Source: Aequorivita soesokkakensis (GTDB taxonomy: Bacteria > Bacteroidota > Bacteroidia > Flavobacteriales > Flavobacteriaceae). From it: a stretch of 64,000 bases of DNA. Under the pieces are notes generated by a model. That model saw only the letters and a list, made by a program, of their open reading frames with translations, made no database searches and was not told the DNA's origin. A program made the position numbers and the translations under genes. Positions 59,458 to 64,000 of this stretch are shown here, piece after piece (within the stretch, counting starts at the first letter, position 1; each line of letters begins with the position of its first letter). The DNA is taken from assembly GCF_001641085.1 (NCBI RefSeq), contig NZ_LXIE01000004.1, positions 45,131 through 109,130 of the forward strand, read 5' to 3'.

Positions 59458-60711
59458 ATGAAAAAACTTCTATTTTATATTGTATTTTTCTCACTTGCAA
59501 TTCCAAATGCAATAGCCCAATGGAGCGCGGGCGCCGATATTCCGGAACGAATACGCGCCGGGCAAACAATAGGCTACAGCAGTGGCAGCGATGGGTATCT
59601 TTTTATGGTTTCGGGAAGAAATCAGGATGGAATTATCACTCCAATTACGCAGCGCTATCAACTAAGCACAGATACTTGGACCAACGTTGCGCCGCCACCC
59701 ACGCAGCTTTTGGGAGGTTCCATCGCTATTTTAAAAGACACGATTTATACGATTGGCGGACTGTTGACCACGCCGGGAAATGCAATAAGAAAGGTTCGGA
59801 AATACAACATCGCTTCAGATACATGGACGGACGCGGCAGATTTTCCCCGAACCATTGTGGACGCCAGAGCGGTTTCATACCAAGACAGTTTGATTTATGT
59901 GGTTGGCGGCTATCAGCACAAAACTTATTTGTATAACAGTACTTACAATCGCTGGCGGGAAGCTACCCCAATGCTGCCACCGGGAAGCAGTATAAGCTGG
60001 GGTGGTTTTGCAATACACGGCAATAAAATGGTGTATATGTGCGGCAGCGATGGGTTTATGTCAACCAATTATTGGAACACCGTTTGGGTTGGAACCATTG
60101 ATGCAAACGACCGTTCCCTAATTACTTGGGAAGAAAAAACACCTTTTCCCGGACAAACGCGAACTTTTTTCGAAGCCCAAACTTGGCGCGATGGCGTAAT
60201 CATGACGGGCGGAAGTACAGACAATACTTTTGAGACTTTTTCCGATGAAACGTATTTCTACAATCCCGATACCGATTTCTGGCGGCAATTACCCTCAAAA
60301 CCCACCGCTTGGGTAACGGGGAATAGTGGTTCCGTTTTTATTGGTGATACTTCAAAATTGATCTGTGCTTCCGGATTTCAAACCGATTATCTTTTTGAAA
60401 CAGAGATTTTTTTGCAGGAAGGCAGTCTTTCAATAGGCGAGTATTCAACAAATGAATGCGGAATCCAAAATTTCAAAATTTTAAATGACAGCATACAAAA
60501 AGTAAATTTTTGCATTCTTGAAGATGGTAATGTAGATGTTATGATTATAGATAATAACGGCAGAATTGTTTCCAAATATGAAAGTATTGCAAATGTTGCA
60601 GGAAATTATACCATTCCTTTAGAAGGGTTGAATATTACCAATGGAATGTATTTCTGCACCGTTTCGCAGAATGGCAATTCAAAAACGAAAAAAATGTTGG
60701 TTTCAAATTAG
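59458..60711 (+). CDS. Kelch-repeat protein with type A T9SS sorting domain
   Basis: An exported protein of 417 residues (signal peptide MKKLLFYIVFFSLAIPNAIA, then QW). Kelch motifs cover about residues 20-330 (GYLFMVSGRNQDG, KDTIYTIGGLLTTPGNA, DSLIYVVGGYQHKTY, GNKMVYMCGSDGFMS, GVIMTGGSTDN), forming a six-bladed propeller. The sorting domain covers about 345-417 (FKILNDSIQKVNFCILEDG, MIIDNNGRIVSKYES, TNGMYFCTVSQNGNSKTKK). Such proteins are secreted by the T9SS; the ligand is unknown. A perfect palindromic terminator follows. The start at 59458 is better than a GTG at 59437, since it puts the signal peptide at the N-terminus. Confidence 0.85.
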   Translation: MKKLLFYIVFFSLAIPNAIAQWSAGADIPERIRAGQTIGYSSGSDGYLFMVSGRNQDGIITPITQRYQLSTDTWTNVAPPPTQLLGGSIAILKDTIYTIGGLLTTPGNAIRKVRKYNIASDTWTDAADFPRTIVDARAVSYQDSLIYVVGGYQHKTYLYNSTYNRWREATPMLPPGSSISWGGFAIHGNKMVYMCGSDGFMSTNYWNTVWVGTIDANDRSLITWEEKTPFPGQTRTFFEAQTWRDGVIMTGGSTDNTFETFSDETYFYNPDTDFWRQLPSKPTAWVTGNSGSVFIGDTSKLICASGFQTDYLFETEIFLQEGSLSIGEYSTNECGIQNFKILNDSIQKVNFCILEDGNVDVMIIDNNGRIVSKYESIANVAGNYTIPLEGLNITNGMYFCTVSQNGNSKTKKMLVSN

Positions 60712-60737
60712 TTAGTATTCTTTTGTTTATTGGGTTA

Positions 60738-60764
60738 GGGTGCTAAAATTTTAGCACCCTTTTT
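60738..60764 (+). terminator. Terminator after the kelch gene
   Basis: GGGTGCTAAAATTTTAGCAC followed by CC is a perfect 22-nt palindrome (60738-60759) with a TTTTT tail. The 11-bp arms fold to a stem with a small A/T loop. Standard Rho-independent terminator. Confidence 0.9.
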
Positions 60765-60822
60765 ATATTGATTGCAACCAAAATTAAAAATGTACTTTCC
60801 ATATATTTGATAAAAACTTTTT

Positions 60823-62562
60823 ATGAAGCCAATTTTTGTACTTTTTTGCCTGTCTATTTTTTTAATGACAAATTCCACCCTTGCACAAACATTCACTACA
60901 ACATTTGAAAGTTCAAACGGTCTAAAAGCGGCAACCTATGCTGAAACCATCTACTATTATACTTCCCTCGCAATAAAATATCCTTCCATCTCAATATTTC
61001 AAATGGGCGAAACGGATAGCGGTCTTCCGCTTCATGTAATTATTTTTGATCCCCAAAATGAAAAACATTCAAAAGAAAACTTTTCAAAAAACGGCAAAAA
61101 TCTTCTGTTAATAAACAATGGTATCCATCCAGGAGAACCCGACGGAATTGATGCCACGATGCTGCTTTTTCGGGATTTGGCCGAAAATAAAATTCCTTCG
61201 CCAAAAAACACGATTATAGCAACCATTCCAATTTATAACATCGGCGGTGCTTTAAACCGAAACAGTACAAGCCGTACCAATCAAAACGGTCCCGAGGAAT
61301 ACGGGTTTCGCGGCAATGCGAGAAATTATGATCTAAACCGTGATTTTATAAAAAGTGACACAAAAAATGCCCGCGCTTTCGCCGAAATTTTTCATTTGCT
61401 GAATCCGGATTTATTTATTGATAACCACGTTAGCAATGGTGCGGACTATCAATATGTGCTTACACATCTTTTTACACAACACGATAAATTGGGTGGTGAA
61501 TTGGGAAATTATTTGCACACTTCACTAATGCCACAATTAGAGAATTCGCTTCAACAAAAAAATTGGGATATCACGCCTTACGTGAATGTTTTCAACCAAG
61601 TACCCGAAAGTGGTTTTCAACAATTTATGGATTCGCCACGGTATTCCTCTGGGTACACAACCTTGTTCAATGCGTTGGGTTTAATTGTGGAAACACATAT
61701 GCTGAAACCCTACAAACAAAGAGTTGAAGGCACTTATGAGTTGATGAAAACTTTTATAAATATTGCAGATGCGGATGCTTCAACAATAAAAAATCTTCGG
61801 AAGAAATCCTTGGAAAAATATAAAGTTGGCAACTATTACCCAATTTCATGGGAAGTAGATTCGTCAAAAACATCCACGCTTAAATTTAAAGGTTTTGAAG
61901 GAAAAATGGTGCCAAGCAATATAACTGGTGCCAATCGTTTAAAATATTTCCGCGACAAACCATTTACAAAAGATGTTACATATTACAATAATTTCAAAGC
62001 AATGGATTCCGTGACAATTCCTTCGGCATATATTGTTCCGGCAGGTTATTGGAATGTTACGGAACTTTTGAAATTGAACAAAATTGAATTTTCAGTAGTC
62101 AAAAATGATTCTACCATTTCAGCGGAAGTTTATCACATAAAAAGTTTTGAAACCGTGAAAAGCCCATTTGAGGGGCATTATCTTCATTACAAAACAGAAG
62201 TATCAAAAAAAATTGAAAATGTTTCTATAAAAGCTGGGGATATTTTAATAAAAACCCAGCAGCCGGGCGTTCGTTATCTATTGGAAACTTTGGAACCATC
62301 TGCGATTGATTCATTTTTTAACTGGAATTTCTTCGATGCAATCCTTCAGCAAAAAGAAGGTTTTTCTCCCTACGTTTGGGAAGATATGGCTGAAAAATTT
62401 CTGAATGAAAACCCTGCAATAAAAAAGGAATTTGAAGCCAAAAAGAAAACCGATTCCACCTTTGCCAATAATTGGTATTTGCAATTGGATTGGATTCACA
62501 AACAATCGCCCTATTACGAAAAATCACACCTCCGTTATCCTATCGTTCGGGTGGGTGGTTAG
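60823..62562 (+). CDS. M14-family zinc carboxypeptidase
   Basis: A 579-residue exported protein (signal peptide to LAQ, about residue 22). The N-terminal half is an M14 carboxypeptidase: H102 and E105 (NGIHPGEPDG), R173 in NYDLNRDF, H202 in IDNHVSNGADY, and catalytic E290 in GLIVETHMLKPY. The C-terminal half (about 310-579) is beta-rich and carries no further motif that I know. It should remove C-terminal residues from peptides or act on cell-wall peptides in the periplasm. A TATATTTG box (60802-60809) lies 13 nt before the start. It overlaps the convergent NUDIX gene by 39 nt. Confidence 0.9.
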   Translation: MKPIFVLFCLSIFLMTNSTLAQTFTTTFESSNGLKAATYAETIYYYTSLAIKYPSISIFQMGETDSGLPLHVIIFDPQNEKHSKENFSKNGKNLLLINNGIHPGEPDGIDATMLLFRDLAENKIPSPKNTIIATIPIYNIGGALNRNSTSRTNQNGPEEYGFRGNARNYDLNRDFIKSDTKNARAFAEIFHLLNPDLFIDNHVSNGADYQYVLTHLFTQHDKLGGELGNYLHTSLMPQLENSLQQKNWDITPYVNVFNQVPESGFQQFMDSPRYSSGYTTLFNALGLIVETHMLKPYKQRVEGTYELMKTFINIADADASTIKNLRKKSLEKYKVGNYYPISWEVDSSKTSTLKFKGFEGKMVPSNITGANRLKYFRDKPFTKDVTYYNNFKAMDSVTIPSAYIVPAGYWNVTELLKLNKIEFSVVKNDSTISAEVYHIKSFETVKSPFEGHYLHYKTEVSKKIENVSIKAGDILIKTQQPGVRYLLETLEPSAIDSFFNWNFFDAILQQKEGFSPYVWEDMAEKFLNENPAIKKEFEAKKKTDSTFANNWYLQLDWIHKQSPYYEKSHLRYPIVRVGG

Positions 62563-63153
62563 ATATTCTTTTGGGAAAAGCAATTTTATATTTTCATAGG
62601 AATCCAACAAAGCTTTTTGCGATTTTTCAAAATTTTTCCACTTTACTTTTTTGATGCCTTCCTCGGGTTCGGGAATCAATGGCCCATCATAATCACTGAA
62701 CATATCGTACCAGTACGTTATTTTCAATCGAAATTTATTGTTTCGGGTAAACACGTGATAGGTAGTCATTAAAAAATCGCGAATTTCAAGATCCTTTACC
62801 CCCGTTTCTTCAATAACCTCCCTAATGGCGGCCTCTCGGTGGGTTTCCCCTTTTTCAATTTTACCTTTCGGCAAATCCCACTTTTTGTTTCTTCTTATAA
62901 AAAGAATCTCCTTTTTACTGTTATAGACCAGTCCACCAGCGGCTTCAACCACCTTTATTTTCTTCCGAAGAAAACGCTCCAGCTTTTCCGCATTTTTGTG
63001 GTAGAGGTTCACGTAAAGCAGTTCGCCATTGTTTATTTTTTTTACCAACTTTTTAAAACGCGCCTGTTTTAAAGGAATGGTGGTGTAATGCTCCCCAATA
63101 TTTTCTTCCGTTGAAAGAATAATGGGAATATCTTTTACAAAAACTTTATACAT
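62524..63153 (-). CDS. NUDIX hydrolase
   Basis: A protein of 209 residues from the ATG at 63153 (MYKVFVKDIPIILSTEENIG); an ATG at 63174 would extend it by seven residues into the start of pyrE. The Nudix box follows the Gx5Ex7REVxEE pattern (GKIEKGE, then REVIEETG) at about residues 98-120. An N-terminal domain of about 75 residues precedes it (KLVKKINNGELLYVNLYHKN). Substrate not predictable. Head to head with pyrE, 7 nt between start codons. Confidence 0.92.
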   Translation of the reverse strand: MYKVFVKDIPIILSTEENIGEHYTTIPLKQARFKKLVKKINNGELLYVNLYHKNAEKLERFLRKKIKVVEAAGGLVYNSKKEILFIRRNKKWDLPKGKIEKGETHREAAIREVIEETGVKDLEIRDFLMTTYHVFTRNNKFRLKITYWYDMFSDYDGPLIPEPEEGIKKVKWKNFEKSQKALLDSYENIKLLFPKEYLTTHPNDRITEV

Positions 63154-63156
63154 TTG
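63149..63156 (+). promoter_or_regulatory. -7 box overlapping the NUDIX start, possible leaderless pyrE
   Basis: TACATTTG (63149-63156) matches TAnnTTTG and ends 4 nt before the pyrE ATG at 63161. Transcription from it would begin at or within a few bases of the start codon. It covers the NUDIX ATG (63151-63153). No -33 TTG with 17-22 nt spacing is visible. Confidence 0.4.
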
Positions 63157-63160
63157 CAGC

Positions 63161-63802
63161 ATGATATTAAACAAAGAAACGGCGCAAAAAACCGCTGCCT
63201 TACTATTGCAAATTAATGCAATAAAATTGCAACCACAAAACCCTTTTACGTGGGCATCGGGATGGAAATCTCCAATTTACTGCGACAATCGCATTACACT
63301 TTCCTATCCGATGATACGGAATTACATCCGTGAAAACCTTGCAAAACAAATTGAGGAACTCTACGGAAAGCCCGAAATGATTGCCGGCGTGGCTACTGGA
63401 GCTATAGGAATTGGCGCTTTGGTTGCCGATTATTTAAACGTTCCTTTTTGCTACGTTCGTCCCGAAGCAAAGGGTCACGGCCGCCAAAATAAAATTGAAG
63501 GCCATTTGGAAAAAAACACAAATGTTGTTGTTGTTGAAGACCTAATCAGCACCGGGAAAAGTAGTTTGTTGGCCGTTGAAGCTTTAAAGGAAGCCGATGC
63601 GAACGTTAAAGGTATGCTCGCAATTTTCAGCTACGGTTTTAGCACTGCGGAAGAAAATTTCAAAAATGCGAACGTTACTTTAAACACTTTGAGCAATTAT
63701 GAAATGTTACTGGAAGAGGCCGAAAAATCCAGATATATCAATTCTGAAGAAGCTGCGCTGCTTTCTGAATGGCGGGAGAATCCTGCTGTTTGGGGGAAAT
63801 AG
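63161..63802 (+). CDS. pyrE: Orotate phosphoribosyltransferase
   Basis: A 213-residue OPRTase forming OMP from orotate and PRPP. The start at 63161 (MILNKETAQKTAALLLQINA) gives the usual N-terminus; an upstream extension would overlap the NUDIX frame. Motifs: FTWASGWKSPIYCDNRITLS, AGVATGAIGIGALVADYL, FCYVRPEAKGHGRQNKIEG, and the PRPP site VVVVEDLISTGKSSLLAVEA. Together with pyrF at 29 kb it provides the last two steps of UMP synthesis. Divergent from NUDIX. Confidence 0.96.
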   Translation: MILNKETAQKTAALLLQINAIKLQPQNPFTWASGWKSPIYCDNRITLSYPMIRNYIRENLAKQIEELYGKPEMIAGVATGAIGIGALVADYLNVPFCYVRPEAKGHGRQNKIEGHLEKNTNVVVVEDLISTGKSSLLAVEALKEADANVKGMLAIFSYGFSTAEENFKNANVTLNTLSNYEMLLEEAEKSRYINSEEAALLSEWRENPAVWGK

Positions 63803-63805
63803 TAT

Positions 63806-63835
63806 TCAGTGTTCAGTAGCAGTGGGCAGTAGCTG
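63806..63835. repeat. CAGTGTTCAGTAGCAGT-type short-period repeat
   Basis: ATTCAGTGTTCAGTAGCAGT then GGGCAGTAGCTG: a run of (T/A)(T/G)CAGT units between pyrE and the last gene. This is a fourth short-period intergenic family in the window. Confidence 0.5.
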
Positions 63836-63844
63836 TGCACATTT

Positions 63845-64000
63845 ATGAAACAAATGATAAAAAATATTATTTTAGTCTCAGCTTTTTTTATTTTTTCTAA
63901 TTGCTTTTCACAAGATTACGAATTAAGGGCAACACCTTACGTAAAATGTGAGATTGCTTACAAAGACGGAACTTTAGAAAAAGGCTTCTTACGATTGGCC
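63845..64000 (+). CDS. Exported protein of unknown function, partial
   Basis: The gene starts with ATG at 63845 and is cut by the right edge after 52 codons. It begins with a signal peptide (MKQMIKNIILVSAFFIFSNC, then FSQ), followed by DYELRATPYVKCEIAYKDGT. Too little is present to assign a family. The two cysteines and the FSQ cleavage region fit a periplasmic or surface protein. Confidence 0.65.
   Translation, partial: MKQMIKNIILVSAFFIFSNCFSQDYELRATPYVKCEIAYKDGTLEKGFLRLA

Overview
The window is chromosomal DNA from a member of the Bacteroidota, most likely the family Flavobacteriaceae. The DNA is AT-rich. Ribosome-binding sites are poor. Several promoters match the Bacteroidota form (TTG or TTTG near -33, TAnnTTTG near -7). 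Lineage-typical families are common: type III glutamine synthetase, T9SS-sorted secreted proteins, DUF1599, BT_3928-like DoxX proteins, Lacal_2735, DUF4293 and a Rho factor with a long disordered insert. I see no phage, insertion sequence, CRISPR array or rRNA. There is one tRNA gene, tRNA-Arg(ACG).

Layout. 1-6.1 kb (minus): a PA/M28 peptidase (cut by the edge), a PPK2 polyphosphate kinase, an NtrC-like response regulator without a DNA-binding domain, a DUF6268 protein and a NatAB-type ABC exporter. 6.4-13 kb: grpE-dnaJ, YceI, a TIGR01777 epimerase, mnmD, DUF4920, ilvE and a MazG-like protein. 13-22 kb: lipoproteins, dipeptidyl-peptidase III, an SRPBCC-GyrI protein, a fluoride channel, a tandem pair of unknown secreted paralogues, an MFS exporter behind a possible attenuator, and an Lrp regulator. 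22-33 kb: the fused B12 mutase IcmF, a T9SS protein, DUF4197, a BtuF-like protein, pyrF, prfA and purM.

32.9-38.5 kb (minus) is the most interesting accessory block: a complete curli-type functional amyloid operon. It runs csgA, csgB, csgE, csgF, csgG, then a large surface-type lipoprotein. CsgA is built from 22 nearly perfect 11-residue half-repeats. CsgE carries an N-terminal CsgH-like domain. CsgG carries a C-terminal beta-barrel-like domain and altered residues at the pore constriction.

39-55 kb is mostly housekeeping: glnN, a CaCA antiporter, apt, tRNA-Arg, and a minus-strand cluster running DUF1599, BT_3928-like DoxX, an ABC permease, a TlpA-like protein, tpiA, prmA, clpS. The BT_3928-like protein here is fused to a DUF6624-like domain. 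A four-helix-bundle gene flanked by repeats interrupts the cluster. Then follow folP, the c-di-AMP cyclase cdaA, an MsbA-like ABC protein, truA and a YfcE-type phosphodiesterase. 55-64 kb: DUF4293, rho, a LytTR/LytS two-component pair, a kelch/T9SS protein, an M14 carboxypeptidase, a NUDIX hydrolase and pyrE (head to head), and a partial secreted protein at the right edge.

All functional calls rest on reading motifs and recalling families. No database search was run.
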